Position numbers and translations under genes: made by a program. The notes below the pieces were generated by a model. The model was not told where the DNA came from. It saw nothing but the letters and a program-made list of their open reading frames with translations, and did not search any database. A DNA stretch of 64,000 bases from Inia geoffrensis. Taxonomy: Eukaryota > Chordata > Mammalia > Artiodactyla > Iniidae. This document shows positions 48,620 through 59,665 of the stretch, piece by piece. The stretch lies in assembly GCA_036417435.1 (NCBI GenBank), contig CM070900.1, positions 34,015,496 to 34,079,495 on the forward strand, read 5' to 3'. Position 1 is the first letter of the stretch; each line of letters starts with the position of its first letter.

Positions 48620-49690
48620 TGAACTGTGAATCAAATTGTAAAATATTTCTAGAAGGAAACATAGCAGAAAATTTTCATTACCTAGAGATAGACAAATATT
48701 TCCTAAATAGGACTCTAAAAGTCACAAACATAAAGGAAAAAACATCATAATTGGACTATCTTTTAAGCAAAGAATTCTTGTTAATTAAGAGACATCATGA
48801 AGAAAGTGAAAGTCATGAGACTAGTGAGAGAAAAAATTGTGATACTTTTATACAAGGAAGGACATATATTCGGAAAAATATACATATATATCCTACAGTC
48901 AATAAGAAGGCGGCAAATAGTGCAGTAAAATATCTGGACAGACTTGATAGATATTTCACAAAAGAAGGTATCCAAATATTCAATAAACATATGAAACTGT
49001 GCTGAACAGCGTTAGTCATTAGGAAATGCAAATAAAACCATTATGAGATACCCCTACATATTTACCAGATTTCCTAAAATGAAAAGACTGGCAACTGCAA
49101 GCATTGGTGAGAATGTGGAATAATTAGGAAATCTCAACACACTAATGGTGGAAGTATCAATTAGTAAGATTAGTACAACCACTCTGGTGATATCTTCTTA
49201 AATACAACATATGCGAAGCCTGCAACCTTGCAGTTCTACTCCTACGTATGTGCCTAGTAGAAGTACTTTTTAATAATGCTGGAAGTGCCCCTAATGTTTA
49301 TCATGAGTAGCATATGGTACATCAATTTTGATAAATACATACAGTGAAATACTGCGTAGGAATGAGAATTAATGTAATGTATCTCTACACTACAGCATGA
49401 TGAAAATCATAAAAAAGTACATTCTGTATGCTTCCATTTACATACATTTTAAATTAGGCAAAATTATGTGTTAGAAGTCAACTTAGAGGTTATTTTGGGG
49501 GTAGGAGTTGAGATTACGAGTGGTATGAAGAGGACTCTGGACTGCAGGTAATGGTAATGTTCTGGCTTTTTAATGTCTTCACAGTTGTGTTCTCTTTGTG
49601 AAACTCCATAAGCTATATATCTATTATTTGTGCATGTTTCATTAGGTATGTCATGCTTCAATAAAAATGTACTTAAAATATATGAAATAT
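48620..49690 (+). mobile_element. Second old L1 (L1M-type) 3' fragment in tandem
   Basis: The same ORF2 region starts again: 'tcacaaaagaaggtatccaa', 'cattaggaaatgcaaataaa', 'ggtgagaatgtggaataatt', ending 'tgcttcaataaaaatgtact' (AATAAA near 49,662). The repetition of homologous parts after 48,600 shows two elements or a duplication. The 84-codon frame at 48751-49005 is part of this relic. Confidence 0.75.
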
Positions 49691-50104
49691 TCAATAATTT
49701 AAGGCAACATATTTCTATAGCAACCAAATTATAACACATAAATTGATGTCTCCAAATACAAAATTGAGGAAATGAGGTTGATAACTGGGCAGGCACCACA
49801 TGAATGGGGGCAGGAGGTATATGGAAAATATCTTTACCTTCTGCTAAAACCGCCCTAAAAAATAAAGTCTATTACAAAATAATAAATACAATGATAAATG
49901 TTTGAATTTAAGTACACTTAGAAATCATGGCTAAGATTAGTGTCACTGAGATTATCTGAATTCATTTACACAGAGGAAAAATTTTCTGCAATTATTGTTT
50001 ATTCATGTGTTCCTCTGTGATTCCATTAATATCCATATTGATTTAATTATGGCCTTATCTGTCCCAGGCACAGATTATGAAGTGAACTTGGCTCCTCACT
50101 AAAT
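49691..50104. other. Unassigned DNA
   Basis: No gene or named repeat recognised. Confidence 0.5.
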
Positions 50105-50460
50105 GTTCTAGTTTTCTATTGCTGCAAACAAACCTCTCCAAGACAGCAATTGGGTGCTGATTGTTGGCTAGGAACTCAATCATTTCTGAGAGCCAGGAGC
50201 CCAGTTTCTCTCCACAAGAGACTCTTCATGTGGCCTGAGATTCCTCATGTTGTGATGGCAGAGTTCCAAGGGTGAGCATCCCGAGAAAGAACCAGGCAGA
50301 AATCCTATCTTTGTATGGTTTGAATGTCATAGAGTCTTACTTCTGCCTTACTGTATTACTCAAGGCAGTCAGAAAGCCCAGCCTAGACTCATGTGAAGGT
50401 GAAATGGATGCTGTCTCTTGATGGGGAAAGTGGCACAGTTTTGGAAGAACATGTGAGACA
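50105..50460 (+). repeat. Old interspersed repeat, family not named
   Basis: 'gttctagttttctattgctg', 'cttcatgtggcctgagattc', 'ggcagagttccaagggtgag' and 'ggatgctgtctcttgatggg' look like an old mammalian dispersed element that begins with 'ttctattgctgcaaacaaa'. The class (LTR or DNA element) is uncertain. Confidence 0.45.
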
Positions 50461-50499
50461 GGCTATTCGTTGTAGTGCTTTTTGGAAAATACAGCTTTG

Positions 50500-50879
50500 T
50501 ACAAGGTAGCTTGCAAGGCTTTTATTATCTGGTTCCTGTCTACTTCTTAAACTCATCATTTACACTGCAATGTCCTTATTTCTGTTTTTATAACTTATCA
50601 AAATCAATTTAATCTCAGGGACTTTACACTTGATATTTTAATACCATTTTTTTTGTTTGTTTTGTTTTGTTTGTTTGCTTGGAGGGAGAGCTGTGGAGAG
50701 GTGGTATGCTCCATCTCATAGCTCTGACCACCTCGCTCTCATAATTCAAATCCTCAAATATCCTCAATTATCAGCAGCTTGAAGTGGTCTACTCTGACCA
50801 CCCTAGCTAAAAGAGACTCCCAAGCACTCATCATTTAATTAATTGATTTTTAATTACTCATTTTATTTTCTTCATGGAT

Positions 50880-50921
<42 letters not shown>

Positions 50922-51290
50922 GGTATGCGGGCCTCTCACTGTTGTGGTCTCTCCCGTTGCAGAGCACAGGCTCGGGACGCGCAGGCTCAGCGGCCATGGC
51001 TCACGGGCCCAGCCGCTCTGCGGCATGTGGGATCTGTGGGATCTTCCCAGACCGGGGCACGAACCCGTGTCCCCTGCATCGGCAGGCAGACTCTCAACCA
51101 CTGCGCCACCGGGGAAGCCCGGATCTTTTAAATTTTAATGGAAAATACTTGTTCACTTTTGTGGTATCTGTTTCCCTATAAGAAAAACTACAAAGCTTAT
51201 ATTATTCACTACTATATCCTCAGCACTTAGAGTAGTGTCTACACACAGTTGGTATCTAATAAGAATTTTTTAATAAAAGATAACTAAATT
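50500..51290 (+). repeat. L2 LINE 3' region, interrupted by a SINE
   Basis: 'caaggcttttattatctggt', 'tctactctgaccaccctagc' before the SINE and 'tatatcctcagcacttagag', 'tagtgtctacacacagttgg', after it, form one L2 3' end in order. The CHR-2 SINE at 50,892-51,120 split it. Confidence 0.75.
50876..51136 (-). mobile_element. CHR-2-type SINE, antisense, with 9-bp tandem duplication
   Basis: The body is 50,892-51,120, with TSD ggatctttaaaatttt at 50,876 and ggatcttttaaatttt at 51,121 (15/16). The T-tail is about 35 bases. The element has gtgggatct twice in tandem at 51,027-51,044, absent from the other copies. Confidence 0.97.
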
Positions 51291-51774
51291 ACTGATGAGT
51301 AAGAAACAGTGCTCACCAAAAGCTTGGAGCATGATAAATGACGTAGTCACATAAATAGTTTTAATACAATATGATGAGCTCCATAATGTACCTAAGAACT
51401 AAATCTGCGAGATCACAGAGAATAGGCAAAATCACTCTGTCAGAGAGAGTAGGTCAAAGAACTAGAAAGTTCACAAAAAAATAAGCATTTGAGTGGGGTC
51501 TTTAAGTGAGTATAGCATTTCAATAGGCTGAGATAGGGAAATATTTTTACTCATAAATTGTTTTCAAACTCATTGATAAAAATAGGATCATGATAAATTT
51601 AACCATCTCTGTTATTCTGGTTCTTAAAATCATTCTATGTTTATTTCAGTTTCAGCATTTCACAAGGTATTTAAATATTAACTATGATCCAGATGTATGT
51701 TAGCACAAGGTGAGATATAGGTAATAATATGCTCAACTAAAACAAGCCTGGTATATGGTAGTATACTACCCATA

Positions 51775-52011
51775 TGCTAAATCAGAGATCTGCAAAGTAT
51801 AGCCTCAAAACCAAATCATACTTACTGCCTGTTTTATAAATAAAGTTTTATTGGAACACAGCCACATACGTTCAATTACATAATGTCTATGACTGCATCG
51901 GTGCTACAACTGCAAAGCTGAGTAGTTGTAACAGAAACTGCATGGCCCACAAAGTCTAAACTATTTACTCACTGGTCCATTAAGGAAAGGTTGCCAATCC
52001 CTGTGTTAAAT
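51775..52011 (+). mobile_element. Nonautonomous hAT DNA transposon with 8-bp TSD
   Basis: Element 51,783-52,003. Ends cagagatctgcaaa and, reversed, cagggattggcaac form terminal inverted repeats. Flanking 8-bp TSDs are tgctaaat and tgttaaat (7/8). Internal 'aataaagttttattggaaca' and 'cagccacatacgttcaatta' match a well-known mammalian hAT family, whose name I do not assign. A second copy in opposite orientation is at 54,631. Confidence 0.85.
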
Positions 52012-52559
52012 GAATGATACATGGAGTTATAATGAATAAGTATGAGGAATTATCTCTTTAATAGAGAAAATTTTGCATTTACGCAACCATACTGTCACCC
52101 CCTGTCTACTGAATATGAACCTATATGAGGCTTATTCTGGACCGTTGATAATCATGGAATAAAAAAGCTCGTAGAACCATCTGGAACCAAAGTTATGATC
52201 TTGGCATCATTTGTGATGGACTAAGACACTGAGTTGATACCAGATATCGTATCTAGCAGTCATGAATTAGTATTCTCAATCATGATACCTCTGTGTAGTC
52301 ACTTTATCCATCTTATTATCTTAGCATAGACCAAAGCACTGACAATTCTTGCCTTTATTAGAATGTTCTATTTAATGATCTCTTAACTTCTACCCTTCCA
52401 ATACAATCTCAACACAGAAACCGGAATTTTTTTTTATTACACAAATTGGTAGAAATTGATCCTTTGCCTGAAGCTTGCCAAAGGCTTCCTAAAATTTTTT
52501 GAATAAATCTAACTTTCACTGTCAAGGCTATGAATGTGCAGTTAGATCTTTAGCTCTTA
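52012..52559. other. Unassigned DNA
   Basis: No gene or named repeat recognised. Confidence 0.5.
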
Positions 52560-52975
52560 GCCTCATTTGATTCCACCTCACTGTTACTAAGTCGTAACCA
52601 CAAAACTCTATCCATTCCTTAAAATGCTCAACTTTTTCATGCCTCAGGGTCTAGATTCAGGCTGTTCCCTCTGCCTAGAATAGTCTTACTACCACACAAT
52701 TACCACAGTTACTGGCTCTATCTTATCCTTCCAATCTTTGCTCAAATGTTACCTCCTCACAGAAACTTCCTGAACTCCTTAAGTAGCCCCAACTTCTATC
52801 TTCTGTTACATTGTATTGTTCATTTCTGATATAAAACTAATCAAAAGGTATGTCTGTCTATTTAGTTTTATTGTCTGTCTCCCCTACTAGATGGTTAGCT
52901 TTATCCCCAGAGTTTAGTACAGATTCTGGAATAATAATCACCCAGTAGATTGAGTAAATAAATGAACACATATAG
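52560..52975 (+). repeat. L2 LINE 3' region
   Basis: A clear L2 end: 'ctcaaatgttacctcctcac', 'cttcctgaactccttaagta', 'tattgtctgtctcccctact', 'ttatccccagagtttagtac' and 'gagtaaataaatgaa', in order. Confidence 0.85.
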
Positions 52976-53239
52976 ATGTAGCTGTTACGTATATGATGGC
53001 TATGACAGATAATTATTCTACAAATATGAATAAATTCCCATATACATTTAACTCCTGTTCTATCATATTAAAATAATATACTGACTTTTTAATTTGGGAG
53101 CAGTTATTAAGCAAGTAGGAATCAGAGTAAATTAAGATAGAGATTTAATGGCAGCAACTGCTTCATAGAAAAGCCTCTCATGATTTTAGGATACTCTGAA
53201 TGCCACTTTTTTAATTTACCCATTAAGCAAACACTAATT

Positions 53240-53741
53240 TACCCAGCCAGGTTTTGTTCAAGGCTTCAGAGACAGAGGTGACTAAGTCATGGTCCTGGTC
53301 CTTGAAAAACTCACAAAAATGTCACAGAAAATGACCTGTATAAAAATCAGATACAAATAAGTATGTCCAATACAATGTGGTAAGAGGTACATACAAAGTA
53401 CTATTAGGGCTCATTAGAAAACACTCACATTTAAGCCATTCGTAATCAGAAAGGGCTTGGCTGTGTATGTGACATTTAAGAAAGAGCTTAAAATATGAGT
53501 AAGAGTTTGTCTGGTCAGTTAAGGAGGAGATAGGCATCCCAGGAAGAGGAAACAATACATGCAAAAGCAAGATGCTGGTGAAAAAAATGGTACAGGGTAG
53601 CTGGGTCATAGTCTTGACCATGCAAGACAATGAGTAAATCTAATTTAAATTAATTTGAGCATAGAATGTGAAGAGCTTTATACAAGATGCTAATAAATTT
53701 GGACAGTTTTCTTAAGCTCTCTGAAAGTTTAATAGACCCGT
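53240..53741 (+). repeat. Old unnamed interspersed repeat, left part (interrupted)
   Basis: 'caaggcttcagagacagagg', 'acaatgtggtaagaggtaca', 'aggcatcccaggaagaggaa' and 'tacatgcaaaagcaagatgc' follow the family consensus. The 102-codon minus frame here is a shadow. It is cut by the L1 at 53,742 and resumes at 54,402. Confidence 0.7.
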
Positions 53742-53824
53742 TTCTTTTTTTTTTAATTTTATTGAACTATAGGTGATTCACAATGTTGTGTTAATTTCTT
53801 CTGTACATCAAAGTGACTCAGTTA

Positions 53825-53932
53825 TACTTATATATACATATATATGTTATATATAAGTATAACATATATATATGTTATATATATATATATAACATATATA
53901 TATACATATATATATATACATTCTTTTTCATA
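53825..53932. repeat. AT-rich palindromic microsatellite
   Basis: About 108 bases of TA with 'tgttata' and 'tataaca' blocks placed in inverted order, so the tract is self-complementary over several overlapping windows. It lies within the L1 3' UTR. Confidence 0.9.
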
Positions 53933-54294
53933 TTCTTTTCCATTATGGTTTGTCACAAGATATTGACTATAGTTCCCTGTGCTATACAATAGAAACTTGT
54001 TGTTTATCCATCCCGTATATAATAGTGTGCCTCTGCTAATTCCAAACTCCAAATCCTTCCCTCCTACCCCACTCCCCCTTGGCAACCACAAGTCTGTTCT
54101 CTATGTCTGTGAGCCTATTTTTGTTTCATAGATGTGTGATTTGTGTCGTATTTTAGATTCCACATGTAAGTGATATCATGTAGTATTTGTCTTTCTCTTT
54201 CTGACTTACTTCGCCTAGTATGATAATCTCTAGGTTCATTCACATTTGCTGCAAATGGCACTATTTCATTCTTTTTTATGACTGAGTAGTATTC

Positions 54295-54307
54295 CTGTGT
54301 GTGTGTG

Positions 54308-54340
<33 letters not shown>
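54295..54340. repeat. (GT)n microsatellite within L1
   Basis: A GT run of about 46 bases with one T insertion, within the L1 ORF2 region where the consensus has 'attgtgtatatatgtac'. Confidence 0.95.
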
Positions 54341-54401
54341 ACCACATCTTCTTTACCCATTCACCTGTCAGTGGATGTTTAGGTTGTTTCCATTAGACCC
54401 A

Positions 54402-54600
54402 CTTTTTTACCCATCATTAGTATTGAAGGTGAATTGATTATGGTGGGACTACAGGAGACCAGTTAAGAAGATGTTGTATTCATTCAGGGAAGTAGTAAGG
54501 AACTGGATTAGCTTTGTAGCAGAGATAATGGAGAAGGTGAATGAAATAAAGAGTCATTTATTTAAGAGGTAGGAGTAACAAGATTTGATGAATAAGAATG
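54402..54600 (+). repeat. Old unnamed interspersed repeat, right part
   Basis: 'caggagaccagttaagaaga' and later 'taacaagatttgatgaataa' continue the family interrupted at 53,741. Confidence 0.6.
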
Positions 54601-54622
54601 TGGTATTGAAACATAGTAAATA

Positions 54623-54857
54623 GTCTAGACCAAGGATCAAAATTTTTTCTGTATATAGTCGATGGTAAATATTTTAGGCTTCATGGGACATATGCCCTAT
54701 TGCAGCTATTCAACTCTGCCATTGTGCATGAAAGAAGTAATAGACTATAAGTACAGGAATAGGTATGGCTATGTTCCAGTAAAATTTTATTTACCAAAAA
54801 AAAGGCAGCAAGCTGGATTTAGCTTGCTAGAGTACTTTGTTGACTCCTGGACTAAAC
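54623..54857 (-). mobile_element. Nonautonomous hAT DNA transposon, opposite copy
   Basis: Element 54,631-54,849, the same family as 51,783-52,003 but reversed: 'taaatattttaggcttcatg', 'gctattcaactctgccattg', 'gttccagtaaaattttattt'. Candidate TSD gtctagac / gactaaac (6/8). Confidence 0.8.
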
Positions 54858-56139
54858 AGAGTTTCAGGTTTTGATCTTTGTCAACTTATTGAACAATAAT
54901 GATAAATTTATAAATATCACTCTTTTACAAGTCTTATGGATATTTGGGTAGAATCATTGCAATTCAGAATTCAAGTTTTAGAGGACAGAATTATGGATAA
55001 TATATTCTGGATCCTTATGTGGTGAAGAAAATGGTACCAGGTAGCTGGATAATGGGGTACCTTGAGTTTATGCAAGGTGTTGGAAAGTTTATTTCCTAAT
55101 AATCATTGTTATGTAAATGAGTTTATTTCTGTTCATCTTATCTGCAAACAGTTAAAACTTTAAAAGAAGTAGATGACTAATATTAATGTACCTTTACTCT
55201 AAGAAATATGCAGTCTAAGAGACACCTCATGAAACACAACGCATTCATAAAAGTATTCATCTCTTCCTGCTAGTGGATTCCAAGGGTATTATCTTAACAC
55301 AGATCATCTACCAATATATTGAGAAAAATGTATATAACTATGAATGTTAGATAGTTCCAGGGACCCTGATCACATGGTTTCTACTTAGTCAGTTAATCTT
55401 CAAATGGCCTATTATGTAGCACAAATTATTAATAGAAAAATCTCCTGTAGGTGAAAGATTTACAAGATCACTTTTAATTATGTTTAAAATCTCTCTTCCC
55501 CTTTCAAAGTAATAAAGAGCCGTTGCTCAAAGGAGAGTTTTACCTTCTGGGTTTTCTGGAATTGGAATTTCTGTTAGGGCCCCATACAGTTTTTTTTATC
55601 TTTAACAAGTCTAAGAAAAAGGCGGCCATTATAAATAAGCATTTGCCACCTTCAGTTATATCTCCCAGTAAAGTAACAGATGGTTTCATATTCAACAAAA
55701 CAATTCATGCCAAAGACAAAAACAATGGGCTATCCATTTCATTTCATACCTCAAAACTTAACAGAGGTTAATACTTGCAGATTACACCAAGGTATATTTT
55801 TCAGACCATGTTTGTCTGGTTCACAATTAACTGGATGAAAAATTGCTGGTTTTGGCAAGAGCCAGTGCCCATCAGCTCAGTTGAGTAGGACCTAGTGCCA
55901 TGTTTCAACCTCTAGGGCTTTACTCAGCTCTACAGTCATTTTCTATACCACTGCCTTTAGCAATTTAGTGCATCAACAAATGAATCTCATTCTCAATCTG
56001 AGATGCCACAACAGCATCAGTGTTCCTCTTAGTAAAAGTTAATTTTGTACCTATGTCTCTTTGTCTAGATTGGTATCAAAACCTTTGTATATGGAAGGTC
56101 TCTGTTGCTATACTTCTACAGTGATTTTATAAAAGCCTC
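54858..56139. other. Unassigned DNA
   Basis: No gene is recognised. The 82-codon frame at 55523-55771 has no motif. Its surrounding 300 bases lack repeat signals, so chance or a decayed relic are both possible. Confidence 0.5.
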
Positions 56140-56220
56140 TGGGTCTGTGAGCTATTAGGTGCCTAAAACAGGATCCGACACCTATTAAACATTCAATAAG
56201 GAGTTTTGTAATAAATGAAT
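56140..56220 (+). repeat. L2 3'-tail fragment
   Basis: 'gtgcctaaaacaggatccga', 'cacctattaaacattcaata' and 'aataaatgaatgag' match the L2 3' tail. Confidence 0.5.
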
Positions 56221-56561
56221 GAGTGACATGAATAAAATTATCATGTTTCATTTTTTATCTACTTGATGAATAGTATATATACTTTAGTGTGTAGATGTAT
56301 ACACCTCAGTCATAATTCTTCTATAATACAGGAACTGAATTGGAGTCCTCAACTGTGGTTTAAAATGATAGATTCTAGTCCAAGCTCTTTTTATTGATCA
56401 TGCTTCTGCCAACATATTTTTTTCTCCTTCTGGATCTGTTTCTTTAGTTTTAAAAAGAGATCTAAATCATACTGTTAACAAAAATTCTGGAAGAAAGATT
56501 TTGCAGATATTTTCAATCAAATGAATTGAGGGGACTTTAGAAGGTTCAACTTTTAGAACAC

Positions 56562-56869
56562 TAGTCTTGATTTATTTTTTATTCTTTTTTTATAAACTTT
56601 ATTGGAGTATAGTTGATTTATACTTCACTGTACAGTAGAAACTAACAACATTGTAAAACAACTATACACCAATTAAAAAAAAAAAAGAAAACAAACTTAT
56701 GGTTACCAGGGGATAAAGAGGTATAAATTGGAAGATTGGGATTGACATATCCACACTACTATATATAAAATAGATAACTAAACTAATAAGAACCTGCTGT
56801 ATAGCACAGGGAACTCTACTCAGTACTCTGTAATGGCCAATATGGGAAAAGAACCTGGTCTTGATTTTA
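56562..56869. mobile_element. Rearranged L1 3' fragments in inverted orientation
   Basis: Insert about 56,575-56,855, between agtcttgattta (56,563) and ggtcttgatttta (56,857). The left 45 bases are antisense L1 3' end ('aaactttattggagtatagt'). The rest is sense: 3' end 'aacaactatacaccaatta' plus A12, then an upstream 3' UTR segment ('cttatggttaccaggggata', 'ctgctgtatagcacagggaa'). The two 3' ends face each other. Confidence 0.75.
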
Positions 56870-57073
56870 ATTATATATTTTTGCAGTTATAAAAAATAGA
56901 GGAGAATTTGTTGCAATTTATGTATTATTTTTCATTTTCCAGGAGAATAGCATAGAAAGACTTTTTCTGTAAATGGGATTATCAATATAAGCATGGAGTG
57001 TCTTGGGAAATAGTGAGTTCCTTGTCCTTGCACTGTATGCAATTAGAGGATGGATGAGCATCTGAGAGGTATT

Positions 57074-57310
57074 CTGTAATGGAGGTTTTTTGGGGTTTTT
57101 TTTTTGCGGTACGCGGGCCTCTCACTGTTGTGGCCTCTCCCGTTGCAGAGCACAGGCTCCGGACGTGCAGGCTCAGCGGCCATGGCTCACAGGCCTAGCC
57201 GCTCCACGGCATGTGGGATCTTCCCGGACCGGGGCACGAACCCGTGTTCCCTGCATCAGCAGGCAGTCTCAACCACTGTGCCACCAGGGAAGCCCTGTAA
57301 TGGAGTTTTT
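57074..57310 (-). mobile_element. CHR-2-type SINE, antisense
   Basis: The body is 57,091-57,294, with TSD ctgtaatggag at 57,074 and 57,295. It has a short T-tail (about 10) interrupted by G. The head is at the right end ('gggcttccctggtggcacag'), with a two-base deletion in the 'gcctgctgatgcag' region. Confidence 0.95.
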
Positions 57311-57940
57311 GACATTGCTCAGTAAATTGACTTTTAAAACCCTTCTAACTCTGATCCTATATTTCAGAAACTTGCACAATCCAAAATCTTTATTGGTGCC
57401 AAGAAATCTTGATTTTAAAATGGAAAAAAAATATGTTTATCTGTATTATTTATTTATTTTCATCCTATGAATATATCTTCAAATATGTGAATGTTTAGCA
57501 CTGTGCAGACAAAATTAAAATGCCATCTCTAAGCATTCAAGCGTTTTCTATTGAAATGCATGTAATTTCATCTCTGAAATAGCAAAATGCCAATCCCAAA
57601 ATAGTTTTAATATTGACTCCGATTTAACACAAATTAAATTTTTTTAAAATAAATTTTTCATTTTATTAGAGTTGTTTTCCTCTTTTATATAATTAAAGGT
57701 TTAATAGTCAATTTATGATTTTTAAGCTTGACTGCTAAATATTAGTGGAACTTCTTTAGTGTAGCTAGACCTATACTTTGTCTGTATTAAGAAAAATATT
57801 TTAACAAATTTAAGAATAAAAGATGTCATTCATTGTCAGATTCATCACACATGTTGATATTTCAGTACGTGTGAGTGTTATGAGTCATCATTTTTCAGTG
57901 AAATGTCCAGAAACAAATGGCCCTAATAGTCATTAAGAAG
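57311..57940. other. AT-rich unassigned DNA
   Basis: No gene or named repeat. Confidence 0.5.
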
Positions 57941-58291
57941 AGAAAGATAGGACTTCCCTGGTGGTGCAGTGATTAGGAATCCATCTGCTAATGCAGCAGA
58001 CACGGGTTCGAGCCCTGGTCCCGGAAGATTCCACATGCCACAGAGCAACTAAGCCCCTGTGCCACAACTACTGAGCCTGCGTTAAGAGCCCGCGAACCAC
58101 AACTACTGAAACCCACGCACCTAGAGCCCATGCTCCACAGCAAGAGAAGCCACCACGATGAGAAGCCTGTGCATTGCAACGAAGAGTAGCCCCTGCTCAC
58201 CACAACTAGAGAAAAGCCCACGTGCAGCAACAAAGACTCAATGAAGCCAAAAACAAATAAATAAATAGATTAAAAAAAAGGAGAAAGATAG
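57941..58291 (+). mobile_element. CHR-1-type (long) SINE
   Basis: The body is 57,951-58,281, with perfect 10-bp TSD agaaagatag at both ends. Head 'gacttccctggtggtgcag' with B box 'gggttcgagccctgg', then the long body with repeated 'cacaactactga' words, and tail '(aaat)n' plus A. At 331 bases it is clearly longer than the CHR-2 copies. Confidence 0.96.
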
Positions 58292-58729
58292 TTGGGCATT
58301 ATGAGAAAACCAATATAAACTGAAACTTATCTAGAGCAAAGTTCTTAGATAGTTCTTTTGAAAATTGTGTTCATTTTACTATTTTAGTCCTCCATTGGAT
58401 TTAGCTCAATCCTTGTTGCTTCTGTATTATAATTTCTAAATTGGAAACAGTCTGTGTAAATAAAATATAAGCCACCTTTTAAGTAATAAATATCACTAAA
58501 CCTTTCTCTTCCTATCATCTTAAAATATACATTTCTACTGAATGATAATTCATCAATATATAATCCTACAGCAATATTCTCATTTTACATATAGCTAATA
58601 ATTACTGTTTTTATAGACTCCCAATGATCTCCACCTTGGGCCATTAACAGAATAGTATTATCGACCTATTGAAGTGTCAGTGTCCATAGGTGTTTCTGTC
58701 TTCATAAGACCTCCTCTTGGCTTTAGGAT
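58292..58729. other. AT-rich unassigned DNA
   Basis: No gene or named repeat. Confidence 0.5.
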
Positions 58730-59050
58730 CCCAGAGTGCTCAATAATAATGTAGTGTCTAATAAGTACCAGGTGCATTCTAAGTACTGAGGACACAGCAA
58801 TTAACAAGCCAGACCGAGTTCTGTCCTCCTTGGTGCTTACATCCATGTGTGTGTATGGCTGGGTATGGGGGTGGGCTGGGTTGGCAAATTCTGTAATAAA
58901 CCCACACAAACACACAGATCAGATTGTGAAACTTTAAATGAAAACAAAGCTTGATAAAAGGAAGTAATGGGGATGGAGGAGCTGTGACATTCGAGAGAGT
59001 GATTGAGGAAGTTCTCTCTTTAAAGATAAAATTTATGCCGAGATCTTGTG
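58730..59050 (+). repeat. Old unnamed interspersed repeat, left part
   Basis: 'aagtaccaggtgcattctaa', 'gtactgaggacacagcaatt', 'aacaagccagaccgagttct' and 'ccttggtgcttacatcc' follow the family 5' part. It is interrupted after about 59,045 and resumes near 59,580. Confidence 0.65.
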
Positions 59051-59545
59051 GTAGATTGAGTTATGGGTCCCAGTCCCAATTCTTCACTTATCCCTATATC
59101 CACACCCTATGTCATATAACTTTGTAGTTCCTGCCACCAAAGGAGGAGGCCACTACCCTGCTTCTTTTAGACTTGGTGATGTGACTTGCTTTGATCAATG
59201 GGATGTTAGCAGCTATGAAGAAAACAAAGGCTTGAAATGCGCTTATGCAGTGAAGCATACTGTTTTGTGGCTCTACCATTTGCATGAGAACATTTCTTAT
59301 AGGTAACTATTGTCCCTTCACTACAGAATGAATATATATGAAACGTACATGGGCTCAAACCACAGTGGTACCCTCCAGTCCTGGGGCCCACAGCTTGAAG
59401 CAGAAACCACAGACAAGCCCATTTTAGTTCATTTGACCCCCAGAAAATCCACACACACATGATTGAGAATAAAATAATGCTGTTTAAGCCTCTGAGTTTT
59501 GCAACAGTTTATTATCCAGTAATCACTTCTATATAGATCTGGAAG
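59051..59545 (+). repeat. Old interspersed repeat inserted in the previous one, family not named
   Basis: 'gatgtgacttgctttgatca', 'atgggatgttagcagctatg', 'aaggcttgaaatgcgcttat' and, at the end, 'ataatgctgtttaagcctct' resemble an old mammalian dispersed element whose end is 'gcctctgagttttg'. I do not assign the class. The open frames here are not gene-like. Confidence 0.5.
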
Positions 59546-59579
59546 AAATTGGAGAGGAATAATGCAGATCACTAGTTAA

Positions 59580-59665
59580 TAATTATCCAGGCAGAAGGAA
59601 CAGCGAGAACAGAATGTCCTGAGGAGGGGGGGGTGTGAGTTGCATTCAAAGTATCAAGGAGATTC
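59580..59665 (+). repeat. Old unnamed interspersed repeat, middle part
   Basis: 'ccaggcagaaggaacagcga', 'gaacagaatgtcctgaggag' continues the family; cut again at about 59,666 by L1 pieces. Confidence 0.65.

Larger units (their letters stand above)
53733..54401 (-). mobile_element. 5'-truncated L1, antisense
   Basis: The insert is about 53,742-54,393, between 'tagacccg' (53,733) and 'tagaccca' (54,394), an 8-9 bp TSD. Minus strand: ORF2 end, then the older-type 3' UTR ('acaagtttctattgtatagc', 'agggaactatagtcaatatc') to an A-rich tail. It carries an AT palindrome (53,825-53,932) and a (GT)n tract (54,295-54,340) expanded inside the element. Confidence 0.88.
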
